The translations under genes were made by a program, and so were the position numbers. From Pseudomonas quebecensis (GTDB lineage: Bacteria; Pseudomonadota; Gammaproteobacteria; Pseudomonadales; Pseudomonadaceae), in assembly GCF_026410085.1 (NCBI RefSeq), contig NZ_CP112866.1, forward strand, positions 4,959,001 through 5,023,000: a stretch of 64,000 nucleotides of DNA, read 5' to 3'. Below, piece by piece: positions 26,371 through 37,800 of the stretch. The notes under the pieces were generated by a model. The model was not told the DNA's origin, made no database searches, and was given only the letters and a program-made list of their open reading frames with translations. Every line of letters starts with the position of its first letter. Within the stretch, counting starts at the first letter, position 1.

Positions 26371-28317
26371 ATGTCACTGTTCAAACAATTGCTGATCGCT
26401 ATCTGCGTGTTCCTGGTGGTCGCGTTCAGCGGTAGCTTCTTCGTCAGCCTGGAAAGTTCGCGTACCCAGTACGTCAATCAGCTGCGCTCCCATGCCCAGG
26501 ACGCCGCCACCGCGCTGGCGCTGTCGTTGACACCGAATATCGATGACCCGGCAATGACCGAACTGATGGTCAGTTCGATCTTCGACAGCGGCTATTACGC
26601 CAGCATCCGCGTGGTGGACCTGAGCACCAACCAGGTACTGGTGGAGCGCGCCGCCGAGCCGGACGCCAGCAGCGTCCCGGCGTGGTTCGTGAAGATGATC
26701 GGCCTGGCCCCGGCCGGCGGCGATGCCATCGTCAGCCGTGGCTGGCAGCAGGCGGCGCGGGTGGAGGTGGTCAGCCACCCAATGTTCGCGCTGGCCAAGC
26801 TGTGGCAAAGCGCGTTGGGGAGCCTCGGCTGGCTGCTGCTCTGCGGCGCGGTGAGCGCGGTACTGGGCGCGCTGTTGCTGCGGCGTCAATTGAAGCCGCT
26901 GGATTATATGGTCGAGCAGTCCCATGCCATCGCCCGTCGTGAGTTCCTGAGCTTGCCCGACCTGCCCCGCACCCCTGAGCTGCGCCGAGTGGTGCAGGCC
27001 ATGAACCAGATGGTGGAGAAGCTCAAGGCGCTGTTCCATGAACAGACCGAGCGCAGCGAGAAGCTGCGGGTAGAGTCCTATCAGGACAGCCTTACGGGCC
27101 TGGCCAACCGTCGCTATTTCGAGATGCAGTTGCAGTCCCGCGTCAGCAACCTTGAGGATGCAAGCTCGGGCTACCTGCTGATGTTGCGAGTCAACGACTT
27201 GAGCGGCCTCAACCAGCGCCTGGGCGGGCAACGCACCGACCAACTGCTGCAGGCCGTCAGCCAGCAACTGGTGCGCACGTGCGCCAAGTACCCCGAAACC
27301 CAGAACCTGATTACCCGCAGCCGTGGCGGCGAGTTCGCCGTGCTCGCCCCTGGCCTGGTGCGCGATGAAGCGCTGCAACTGGCCCAGGCGCTGGAAAACA
27401 CCCTGCAAAGCCTCTATGAAACGGGCGCCACCGATACGCCGACCGTGGCCTACATCGGGCTGGCACCGTACAAACCGGGCGATGCCTCGGCCGACTTGTT
27501 GATGCTGGCCGACCAGGCGCTGGCCCAGGCCGAAGCCGGTACCGGCCAGACATGGGTCTGCCTGGAACACCAGACCCAAGGCACCGTCGGCGACGATCAC
27601 CACAGCTGGCACACCTTGCTCGACAACGCCCTGACCCAAGGGCGCTTCCGGTTGTTTTTCCAACCGGTGGTGAGCAGCAGTGATACCCGGCAGGTGCTGC
27701 ATTACAAAGTGCTGTCACGCTTGCTCGACCCACAGGGCCAGACCATCGCGGCGGGCCACTTTTTGCCGTGGCTGGAGCGCTTCGGCTGGACCGCGCGCCT
27801 TGATCAGCTGATGCTCGACCTGGTGATCAAGCACCTGACCCAACACAGCCCATCGGTGGCCTTGAACCTGTCGGCCGCCACCTTGAACGACCCTCAGGCG
27901 CTGGAGCGTGTTTTCGAACGCCTGGCGCAGCATCCCACGCTGGGACCGCGCCTGACGCTGGAGATCGGTGAAGAGCAAGTGCCCGAGCAATCACAACTGG
28001 AGCGCCTGACCCGACGCATGCGCAGCCTGGGCTTCAGCCTTGGCCTGCAACGTTTCGGCGGGCGTTTCAGCATGATCGGCAACCTGGCGAACCTGGGCCT
28101 GGCGTACTTGAAAATCGACGGCAGCTACATCCGTACCATCGATCAGGAAAGCCACAAGCGGTTTTTTATCGAAGCGATCCAGCGTGCCGCTCACAGCATC
28201 GATTTACCGCTGATTGCCGAGCGCGTGGAAACCGAAGGTGAATTGCGCGTGATTCGCGAGATGGGCATTGAAGGGGTGCAAGGCCAACTGGTCGGTGAAC
28301 CGGCGCCCTGGAAGTAG
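26371..28317 (+). CDS. lapD: c-di-GMP receptor LapD (degenerate GGDEF-EAL)
   Basis: 648 residues. TM1 (LLIAICVFLVVAFSGSFFVSL), periplasmic LapD/MoxY-N output domain (about 25-150), TM2 (LGSLGWLLLCGAVSAVLGALLL), HAMP (residues about 170-225), S-helix, then GGDEF and EAL domains. Both catalytic motifs are degenerate: RSRGGEFAV in place of GGDEF and LHYKVLSRL in place of the EAL signature. That fits a c-di-GMP-binding receptor rather than an enzyme. When bound to c-di-GMP it sequesters LapG and keeps LapA on the surface. Confidence 0.95.
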   Translation: MSLFKQLLIAICVFLVVAFSGSFFVSLESSRTQYVNQLRSHAQDAATALALSLTPNIDDPAMTELMVSSIFDSGYYASIRVVDLSTNQVLVERAAEPDASSVPAWFVKMIGLAPAGGDAIVSRGWQQAARVEVVSHPMFALAKLWQSALGSLGWLLLCGAVSAVLGALLLRRQLKPLDYMVEQSHAIARREFLSLPDLPRTPELRRVVQAMNQMVEKLKALFHEQTERSEKLRVESYQDSLTGLANRRYFEMQLQSRVSNLEDASSGYLLMLRVNDLSGLNQRLGGQRTDQLLQAVSQQLVRTCAKYPETQNLITRSRGGEFAVLAPGLVRDEALQLAQALENTLQSLYETGATDTPTVAYIGLAPYKPGDASADLLMLADQALAQAEAGTGQTWVCLEHQTQGTVGDDHHSWHTLLDNALTQGRFRLFFQPVVSSSDTRQVLHYKVLSRLLDPQGQTIAAGHFLPWLERFGWTARLDQLMLDLVIKHLTQHSPSVALNLSAATLNDPQALERVFERLAQHPTLGPRLTLEIGEEQVPEQSQLERLTRRMRSLGFSLGLQRFGGRFSMIGNLANLGLAYLKIDGSYIRTIDQESHKRFFIEAIQRAAHSIDLPLIAERVETEGELRVIREMGIEGVQGQLVGEPAPWK

Positions 28318-28364
28318 CGGCGAAGCCTTCTTGACGGCCGCGCCGTGAAGCAGGCGTACGCGGC

Positions 28365-28703
28365 TCAGATCAAGCCGGTTTCATCGTCATTGATCAGTTC
28401 GCTCAACCCGCCCAGGGCCGCCCGGGCCTGGGTACGCTCAAGGAACTTGACCTGCGCGGCGGGTGGCAGGTCAGTGATGCTCATCACGTTCTTGGTGATC
28501 AAGACCTGGATCAAGTCATCGAGCACTCGAATCATCTCAAGGTCACTTTGCTTGAGCTGCTTGAGGCTGTTGTCGACCGCATCGTCGGCGAACCACGCCT
28601 GAATCTCGTGATGGTCGGCCGGTAGCGTCTCGGTGGCTTCGGCGTAAGCCTGCGCCTCGACGCGCACCAAAGCGTTGTTCTGATCGCGTTGCACGTAGAA
28701 CAT
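28365..28703 (-). CDS. Conserved small protein downstream of lapA
   Basis: 112 residues from MFYVQRDQNNALVRVEAQ with a GGGAG site; the frame opens further upstream but that part overlaps the terminator hairpin. Acidic, helical, no signal peptide (ADHHEIQAWFADD, LKQLKQSDLEMIRVLDDLIQVL, ITDLPPAAQVKFLERTQAR). Homologues in other pseudomonads are often labelled tryptophan synthase beta subunit, which the sequence does not support: it lacks the PLP fold and is far too short. It is found between lapD and lapA in related genomes as far as I recall. Function unknown. Confidence 0.8.
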   Translation of the reverse strand: MFYVQRDQNNALVRVEAQAYAEATETLPADHHEIQAWFADDAVDNSLKQLKQSDLEMIRVLDDLIQVLITKNVMSITDLPPAAQVKFLERTQARAALGGLSELINDDETGLI

Positions 28704-28718
28704 TAACGTTCTCCCAAT

Positions 28719-28759
28719 AAAAAAATCCCTGCAGGTGCCGCGCGCGGCCTCTGCAGAGA
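28719..28759 (-). terminator. Rho-independent terminator between lapA and the small gene
   Basis: On the minus strand, 9-bp outer stem (TCTCTGCAG against CTGCAGGGA with one G-U), a 2-base mismatch, a 4-bp inner GC stem and a CGCG loop, then seven T residues with no break (28719-28725). It sits just before the ribosome site of the 112-residue gene, so read-through would decide whether that gene is expressed with lapA. Confidence 0.75.
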
Positions 28760-28792
28760 TTACACACATTTTCCCGACGCTGATGCCCAAGG

Positions 28793-28818
28793 GGCGCCAA
28801 TCCCGAAAGATTGGCGCC
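28793..28818. terminator. Perfect hairpin just after lapA
   Basis: GGCGCCAATC (28793-28802), loop CCGAAA, GATTGGCGCC (28809-28818). It lies 9 bases past the lapA stop and has no T-tail, so it may protect the 3' end of the very long mRNA or assist the terminator 35 bases further on. Confidence 0.55.
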
Positions 28819-28827
28819 GCCGCAGGA

Positions 28828-31800
28828 TCAGTCGTGATGCTTGACGGTCAGGTCGCCACCGGCGATCAGGCTGTTGATCGCGGCGCTGCCACTGCCCCAG
28901 CTCGCGCCATCGACCTTGATCGTGACATCGGCCGTGCCACCACCTGAAGCGGTGAATGCGCCCGTGCTGCTGACACTCAGCGTCGAGTTGCCCGAAGCAT
29001 CGGTTGATAGCTTCAGATAGTTAGCCAGGTTGGTGTCGTTATTACCTTGCAGCAAATCGGACAGGTCCAGCTTGTCGCCTTCGCCGTGCTTGAAGTCGGT
29101 GATGCGATCGAAACCGCCGTTGGTGTTGGTGTCGCCCTTGAGCCACACGAAGGTATCGGCACCCGCACCGCCGCTGAGCACATCATTACCTTTGCCGCCC
29201 ACCAGGATGTCGTTGCCGACGCCGCCGGAGAGAGCGTCGTTGCCGCCCTGGCCGAACAGGATGTCGTTACCGGCGTTACCGATCAGGGTATCGCCGCCGT
29301 CATTGGTGCCATAGATGTTCGACGCGTTGGCCAGAGCACCGATGTCCTGCACGTGTTCAGTGATGTACTGATGCAAGCTGCGGTCATCGATCTGGTCGAC
29401 GGTGGTGGACAGCTTCTCGGCGGCGAACGCCTTGAGCGCGGCACCGCCCTCCTGGCCTTTGTAGCTGATCAGGTCACCGAAGATGATGTCGTTGCCCGAG
29501 CCGCCGAAGACGTTGTCGGCACCGGTATCGGCCGTGTGGCCAGTAATGGTATCGGCCAGCTTCGCGGTGTCGATGGTGCTGACTGTCTTGTCGCTGTCGA
29601 AGTACTTCTGAAGCATGTCCTTATCGACGCTGTTGCCCAGGCCGATGGCTTGTACCTCAACCCCACCCGTGACAGAAGTCGTCAGCGCCGTGTAAGCGGC
29701 CTTGGCGTTTTCCAGCGCGTAATCATAACGGCCGGAGTTGCCGGTAGCGCCCGCGACATCGAAACCACCACGGCCATCGGAGACAACATACCCTTCGAAG
29801 CTCTTGGTGCCGTACGAATCGTACGAGTAAACCTTGCCGTCTTTGTCGACAATGACCTGCGTCTGACCGTAGATCGTTGCAGTGACCGGAGTGGTCTGGC
29901 CCAGGGTGTAGGTGTAGGCGTTGACCTTGTTGTCAAAGGTAACGTTGGACCCCCACCAAGAGCTGGTATACCCCAGGCTGATGTTGTCGTACGTAGCGTT
30001 GTAGACATTCGGCTCACCGTCGGTAATGAAATACGTCAGGTTTTTTGCACCGGCGTTGCTGGTCGCGTCATTGCTCTTGAACCAGGCAGTTGCCGCGTTG
30101 AAGGCATCCTGGTAGTTGGTCGCGTCGCCCGAAGCCATGCTGTTCAACACTGTCTGCAGGGCGGCCTTGGCAGCAGCCTGGTCGGCCAGGTTGACTGACA
30201 CCTGCGATTCAACCTTGGTATCGAAGTCGACCAACAGCACTTTCACCACGCCGGACCCCGTCAGCTTGGCGTTGGCGATCAGGGTATCGAAGATACTCGA
30301 GAGCTGGGTCTTGATCGACGTCATCGCGCTCGTCTCGATACTGCCCGAGGTGTCGACGATAAACGCGATGTTGTAGTTGGCACCTGGAGTGGTGATGCCA
30401 CCCTTGTCGCCGACCACGATGTTGTTGGCCGAGCTGGAGCCCAGATCAATGGTATCCGCCGCCGCACCGCCTTCCGTGACCGGCGTGTAGACCTGAGGCT
30501 TGACCGTAATGGTGGTCGTCGCTACCGACGAACTCAGGCTGTTGCTACCTTCGTTGTCAGTCACGGCGATGTCGATGGTGCGTTCACCAATGGCTGGGTA
30601 CTTGCTGGTGCTGGAGTACTGGAACGACTCAAGCAACGCTTTGTAGGTCGCCGCATCAGCCACACCCGACAGAGTCAGCACGATCTTGCCGCTGACATCC
30701 GTGCCGACGCTGGTCACGGTGACACCTTTGTAGGTACCGCCCACAGCCACCAGGTTGGAGCTGAGCACGTCACCCGAACTCGCGTTTTTCAGGGTGATGG
30801 TCGCGCTTTGCATCTGGGTGCTGTCGACGTCACTGATGGCCACGTTGCCGGTAATCGCAACGCCGCTGGTACCGCGCTCGGTGTATGAAGTGTTGAAGCC
30901 CGTGGCGACAGAACCGTCCGCGGTGCTGAGGTCCAGGGTAGGCGCGTCGTTGACGGCAGTGACCACGATGCTCACTTTGCCGGTTGTGACCGCTTCAACG
31001 CCGGTGCTCAATTCTTTGGCGGTCGCTTTCACGGTGATATCGAAGCTGGCGGTGGAATCCTTGAACGGCGTAACCGTCAGGGTCTTCAGGTTCCAGGTGC
31101 TGACATCGTACAGCGTGGATGCGCCGGTCGACGTGAAGCTGTGGCCCGTGGTGCCGTCAGTGATCACGGTGCCGACGGGCAGGCCGCTGATTTCCACCTT
31201 GTGGGATTCCGAGCCGTCGTTGTCGACAAACGTGGTAGTGATCGGCGCGACCTTGATGGCGGTGTCTTCCAGGCCACGGTTGTAGACGTAGCCGGTGTAA
31301 TAGCCTTCGCCATTGACCACATGGCTGTCGCCCAGCACCGCGCCGGCCGCTTTCAAGGCGTCCACGCTGGTGTAGGTCTGCAGGCCGCTGTTGCCCAGCG
31401 ACATCGACGGGCCGCTGTTGATCGACACATTGACGTCGTAGTTGCCGCCGCCGGCCTGGTTGTAGTGGTAGATGTCGAGGGTGTAGTAACCCGACTCCGC
31501 CGGAGTGAAGGCCGTGCCGGTAATCGCGCTGCCCTTGCTCCAGGTTTCGGTGGCGACCAACTTGCCGCCCACGGTAATGGCCAGGCTGTCGTCGGCGGTG
31601 CCGGTGAAGGTGTAGCTCTTACCGGCTTCCATATAGACCAGGCCGGACACTTTGGTCGCGGTCCCCTCAGCCACATTGCCGTTGCTGACGTTGCTGGTCA
31701 CGCCGCTGGTGATCGCGCTGGCGGCGGTCTTGGCGTCGATCACGCGGATCAGATCGCTGGAATTGGCCACCCCGTTACCATTGGTCCCCAAATCAGTGCG

Positions 31801-34800
31801 CAGGTTGCCGCCGCTCCAGGTTTGAATGATCAGGCCGGTCGGCACAGCGCTGAATGCGCCGACCGTCACGACAGGAACGTCCGTCACCGGGTGGATATCC
31901 ACAGTGATGATCTTGGTATCGCTGTAGGCAGTGCCGTCGGTAGCCTGGAACTTCAGCTGGGTGTAATCGACTTGCATGTTGCCCACACCGGTGCCGCCGA
32001 AGCTGTTGTCACCCGACTCGTTGGCCGCCGGGGTGAAACGCACGTTGTGGTTATCGAAATCAGACTGGCTGAACGCCTTGCCCGCCGAGGTATCGGTCTT
32101 CAGGTCCGCCGACGTCAGTTTGACCCACGTGCCGTTGACGTTGTACTCGATGGAACCGGCAGGCAGGCTGGTGAACACCACCTTCGGATTGGACGAGTCC
32201 ACATCCTTGACACCGAAAGTCGCCCAGGTCAGTTCGACCGAGGTGTCCTCATTGCTCGCGACAACACCATTGGCTGCCGTCGGCGCATCGTTGACCGCCA
32301 CGATGTTCACATTGAGCGTGCTGCTGGAGCCGGTGTTGGTGGTGTAGCCGATTTGCGGCACATCACCATTGAAGTCTTTAACAGGGGTGAAGGTGTAGGC
32401 GCCGTTGGCACCGATGGTGATCGAACCAACGCCTGTAATGACGGCGGTTTGGCCGGCGGTGTAGTTGGTGCCATTGACGTTAAAGCTCGCCACGGTCAGG
32501 ACGTTATCGACGTCGACGTCATTGGTCAGCACGTTGCCAGTGGCAACCGTGTCTTCCTGCGCGCTGCCGGTATCAGCCTTAAGAACACTCGGATCATCCA
32601 CCGCCACGATGTTCACATTCAGCGTGCTGCTGGAACCTGTGTTGGTGGTGTAGCCGATTTGCGGCACATCACCGTTGAAGTCTTTAACCGGCGTGAAGGT
32701 GTACGCACCGTTGGCACCGATGGTGATCGAACCAACGCCTGTAATGACGGCGGTTTGGCCGGCGGTGTAAGTGGTGCCACCGACGTTGAAGCTCGCCACG
32801 GTCAACACGTTGTCCACGTCGCTGTCGTTGGTCAGCACGTTGCCGGTTGCAACCGTATCTTCCTTCGCAGTGCCGGTATCAGCCTTAAGAACACTCGGAT
32901 CATCCACCGCCACGATGTTCACATTCAGCGTGCTGCTGGAACCCGTGTTGGTGGTGTAGCCGATTTGCGGCACATCACCGTTGAAGTCTTTAACCGGCGT
33001 GAAAGTGTAGGCGCCGTTCGCACCGATGGTGATCGAACCCACGCCTGTAATAACGGCGGTTTGGCCGGCGGTGTAGGTGGTGCCACCGACGTTGAAGCTA
33101 GCCACGGTCAACACGTTGTCCACGTCGACGTCATTGGTCAGCACGTTGCCGGTGGCAACGGTGTCTTCCTGCGCACTGCCGGTATCAGCCTTAAGAACAC
33201 TCGGATCATCGACCGCCACGATGTTCACATTCAGCGTGCTGCTGGAGCCGGTGTTGGTGGTGTAGCCGATCTGTGGGACGTCGCCGTTGAAGTCTTTAAC
33301 CGGCGTGAAGGTGTACGCACCGTTCGCACCGATGGTGATCGAACCAATGCCCGCGATGACGGCGGTTTGGCCGGCGGTGTAGTTGGTGCCACTGACGTTA
33401 AAGCTCGCCACGGTCAGGACGTTATCGACGTCGACGTCATTGGTCAGCACGTTGCCAGTGGCAACCGTGTCTTCCTGCGCGCTGCCGGTATCAGCCTTAA
33501 GAACACTCGGATCATCTACCGCCACAATGTTCACATTCAGCGTGCTGCTGGAACCTGTGTTGGTGGTGTAGCCGATTTGCGGCACGTCGCCGTTGAAGTC
33601 TTTAACCGGTGTGAAGGTGTAGGCGCCGTTCGCACCGATGGTGATTGAACCCACGCCTGTAATGACGGCGGTTTGGCCAGCGGTGTAAGTGGTTCCACCC
33701 ACATTGAAGGAGGCAACGGTCAGGACATTATCGACGTCGCTGTCATTGGTCAGCACGTTGCCGGTGGCAACGGTGTCTTCCTGCGCGCTGCCGGTATCAG
33801 CCTTAAGAACACTCGGATCATCCACCGCCACAATGTTCACGTTCAGCGTGCTGCTGGAACCCGTGTTGGTGGTGTAGCCGATTTGCGGCACATCACCATT
33901 GAAGTCTTTAACCGGGGTGAAGGTGTAGGCGCCGTTCGCACCGATGGTGATCGAACCCACGCCCGCGATGACGGCGGTTTGGCCGGCGGTGTAAGTGGTG
34001 CCACCGACGTTGAAGCTCGCCACGGTCAACACGTTGTCCACGTCGACGTCATTGGTCAGCACGTTGCCGGTGGCAACGGTGTCTTCCTGCGCGCTGCCGG
34101 TGTCAGCCTTGAGGACACTCGGATCATCGACCGCCACGATGTTCACATTCAGCGTGCTGCTGGAACCTGTGTTGGTGGTGTAGCCGATTTGCGGCACGTC
34201 GCCGTTGAAGTCTTTAACCGGGGTGAAGGTGTACGCACCGTTGGCACCGATGGTGATCGAACCCACGCCCGCGATGACGGCGGTTTGGCCGGCAGTGTAA
34301 GTGGTTCCACCCACATTGAAAGAGGCAACGGTCAGGACATTATCGACGTCGCTGTCGTTGGTCAGCACGTTGCCGGTGGCAACGGTGTCTTCCTGCGCGC
34401 TGCCGATATCAGCTTTCAGAACGCTAGGGTCGTCGACTGCGATGACGTTGATCGGCAACGTAATCGATTCGGACTTCGGCGATGCTGCGCCATCCTGTGC
34501 GGTGGCGGTTACGGTGAGGTTCACCAGGCCATTGGTGTCCGGCGCAGGATTAAAGACCAGTGTGGCCTTGTTCCAGGTGCTGATGTCGATGCTCTGGATG
34601 CCTGCCGTCGCGGTGAAGGTATGGCCCGCACCGTCGGAAAGGGTCGCGCCGGTCGGAATACCGCTGACCTCCAGCTTGAGCGTCTCGGAACCATCCTTGT
34701 CGGTGGCGTAAGCGTCAATCGCGGACAGCTTGATCGCGTGGTCTTCCAGGCCGGTGTTCAGTACCTGGGTGACGCTGATGTTGTCCATCACGCCACCCAG

Positions 34801-37800
34801 CGAATTGCTGGTAGGCGCCTTGAACTCGAGCTTGGCATCACCGTCAGCGGTGACAGGCACCACGAAGGTGTAGGTCTTCATGCCTACGGTGGTTGCATCC
34901 AGGGTGCCCACTTTGACGCCGCCCCAGAAAACGTCGATCACCGAGTTATTCTCGGCCCCCGCACGTGGCGAGTAGTCGACGCTGATAGTGTACGCCGTAC
35001 CGCTTTCGGCCTTGATGATGGTGTACAGACTGGCGTCGTCGCCGGCATTTTTTTCCAGCTCGATCACCTGGCTGTTGCCCGGGGTGCCGACACCGTAGAC
35101 GCTGCTTTGGCCAATCTCGACCTTGCCGTCGCTGTTACCGGTCAACCACTGGGTGGCCGCAGGGGTACCGTTACCTGCTGCGTTATTGGCAGCGCCGACC
35201 GCAACCGTGCTCCACGAACCGTTGAGATGGGCGCTGTCGAAGTTGATCGCGGTCACGACGCCGCCGCCGAGCAGGCCCAGGTGCGGGGTGTCGGTCACTG
35301 GGGCGATGGTGACTGCGGCAGTGGTATCGGCGCTGGCTTTACCGCCATTGTCGACCGCCGTGAAGGTGAGCGAGGTGCTGCCGCTCCAGTCGCCGGTTGG
35401 CGAGAAATAAACCGAGGCTTTGCCGTCGACACCCGCCGGCACTGAGTCGCCGGCTTTGAGTTCGGTTTGCAGGGTGGCATCGCTGTATAGCTTGCCGTTT
35501 TCCGGCAATGCGGTGATGACAAACTTGGCGACGGTGCCGTCCACATCGGTGCCGCTCAGTACGATCGTCGCCGCATGGTCTTCATCTGCACCAGCCGGGT
35601 TGGCCGCTGCGGTGGGTGCATCGTTGAACAGATCGATGGTGACCTTGCCGGTGGCACTGCCGGTCTGCGGTGGCTCCCGGTCAAGGTTGCCGCCGCCGAT
35701 GTCGGTGACGTCAATGGTGACACTGCGATCCGTGCCGACCGGGTTATTGCCCGGCGTCTGGAAGGTGATCGCTTCAACCACTTTGGTGAAGTCAGCCGCG
35801 CTGCTGCCGGCCGACGAGTTGCTGGTGAGGGTATAGACGATTTTGCCATCGGCGGCACTGCCGCTCTGGGTGATGGTAATCCCGGCAACGGCCAGTGCCT
35901 TGAGCACATCGGCACTGCTTAGCAGGTCACCAGACGCCAGTTTATCGACCGTGACCACCACTTTGCTGAAAGTGGTGTTGTCGACGTCGCTGATGCTCAG
36001 GTTTTTGACCAGTGCACCGGCCTCGGCTTGCTCGGTGAACGTGGTGCTGTCGAACTGCACCACAGGCGGATCGTTGACCGGAACCACCTTCACCACGGAG
36101 GTCACAGGGGCCGAATCGAGCTGGCCATCGTTGACGGTGATGGTCAGTGTGCGGTCGGTCGGGGCCGGGTTCTGGCTTTCGCTGGCGAAGTGCACCGAGC
36201 GCAGGACTTCCTGGTATTCGGCTTTGGTGGCGTCACCGGACAAGGTCAATACGCCGGTGCCTTTGTCATAGCTGACGGTGATTTTCGCATTGCTTGCATC
36301 TGCAATCAGTAAGTCGCCTGCCAGGGGATTGACCAGCGTGACTTTGGCACTTTGCAGGGTACTGTTGTCCACATCGCTGACCGTCAGGTTCGCCGCGATG
36401 TAGCCGCCTGGCTTGCCTTCGATGTAGGTGTCGCCGAAGGCATTGGTCGAAGCGTTGCCCAGTACAGGGGCGTCGTTGACGGGGTCGACCTTCACGTCAA
36501 GGGTGCTGCTGGAACCGGTGTTGGTGGTGTAGCCGATTTGTGGGACGTCGCCGTTGAAGTCTTTAACCGGGGTGAAGGCGTAAGCGCCGTCGGTGCCGAT
36601 GGTGATTGTGCCCACACCAGCAATAACAGCGGTCTGGCCTGCTTGGTAGTTAGTGCCATTGACGGTGAAACTGGCGACGGTCAGGACGTTGTCCACGTCG
36701 CTGTCATTAGTCAGAACGTTGCCGGTGGCGACGGTGTCTTCTTTCGCGCTGCCGGTATCGGCTTGCAAGACGCTGGCGTCATCGACGGGGTCGATCTTCA
36801 CGTCAAGGGTGCTGCTGGAACCGGTGTTGGTGGTGTAGCCGATTTGTGGGACGTCGCCGTTGAAGTCTTTGACTGGCGTGAAGGCGTAAGCGCCGTCAGT
36901 GCCGATGGTGATCGAGCCAACGCCTGCAATGACGGCGGTTTGGCCGGCGGTGTAAGTGGTTCCACCCACATTGAAGGAGGCAACGGTCAGCACGTTATCC
37001 ACGTCGCTGTCGTTAGTCAGCACGTTGCCGGTAGCAACGGTGTCTTCTTTCGCGCTGCCGGTGTCGGCTTGCAAGACGCTGGCGTCGTCGACCGGGTCGA
37101 TCTTCACGTCCAAGGTACTGCTGGAACCGGTGTTGGTGGTGTAGCCGATTTGCGGCACATCGCCGTTGAAGTCTTTAACCGGCGTGAAGGCGTAAGCACC
37201 GTCGGTGCCGATGGTGATCGAACCCACGCCCGCGATGACGGCGGTTTGGCCGGCGGTGTAAGTGGTTCCACCCACATTGAAGGAGGCAACGGTCAGCACG
37301 TTATCCACGTCGCTGTCGTTGGTCAGCACGTTGCCGGTAGCAACGGTGTCTTCTTTCGCGCTGCCGGTGTCAGCCTGCAAAACGCTGGCGTCGTCGACCG
37401 GGTCGATCTTCACGTCGAGAGTGCTGCTGGAGCCAGTGTTGGTGGTGTAGCCGATTTGCGGCACATCACCATTGAAATCTTTAACCGGGGTGAAGGCGTA
37501 AGCGCCGTCGGTACCGATGGTGATCGAACCCACGCCCGCGATGACGGCGGTTTGGCCGGCGGTGTAAGTGGTTCCACCCACATTGAAGCTGGCAACGGTC
37601 AGCACGTTATCGACGTCGCTGTCGTTAGTCAGCACATTGCCGGTGGCAACGGTGTCTTCTTTCGCGCTGCCGGTGTCGGCCTGAAGGACGCTGGCGTCGT
37701 CGACAGGGTCGATCTTCACGGCCAGGGTGCTGCTGGAGCCGGTGTTGGTGGTGTAGCCGATTTGTGGGACGTCGCCGTTGAAGTCTTTGACTGGCGTAAA

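Noticed and set aside
28365..28703. Tryptophan synthase beta subunit.
   Set aside because: This label is common for homologues, but 112 residues without a PLP-Lys motif cannot be TrpB.
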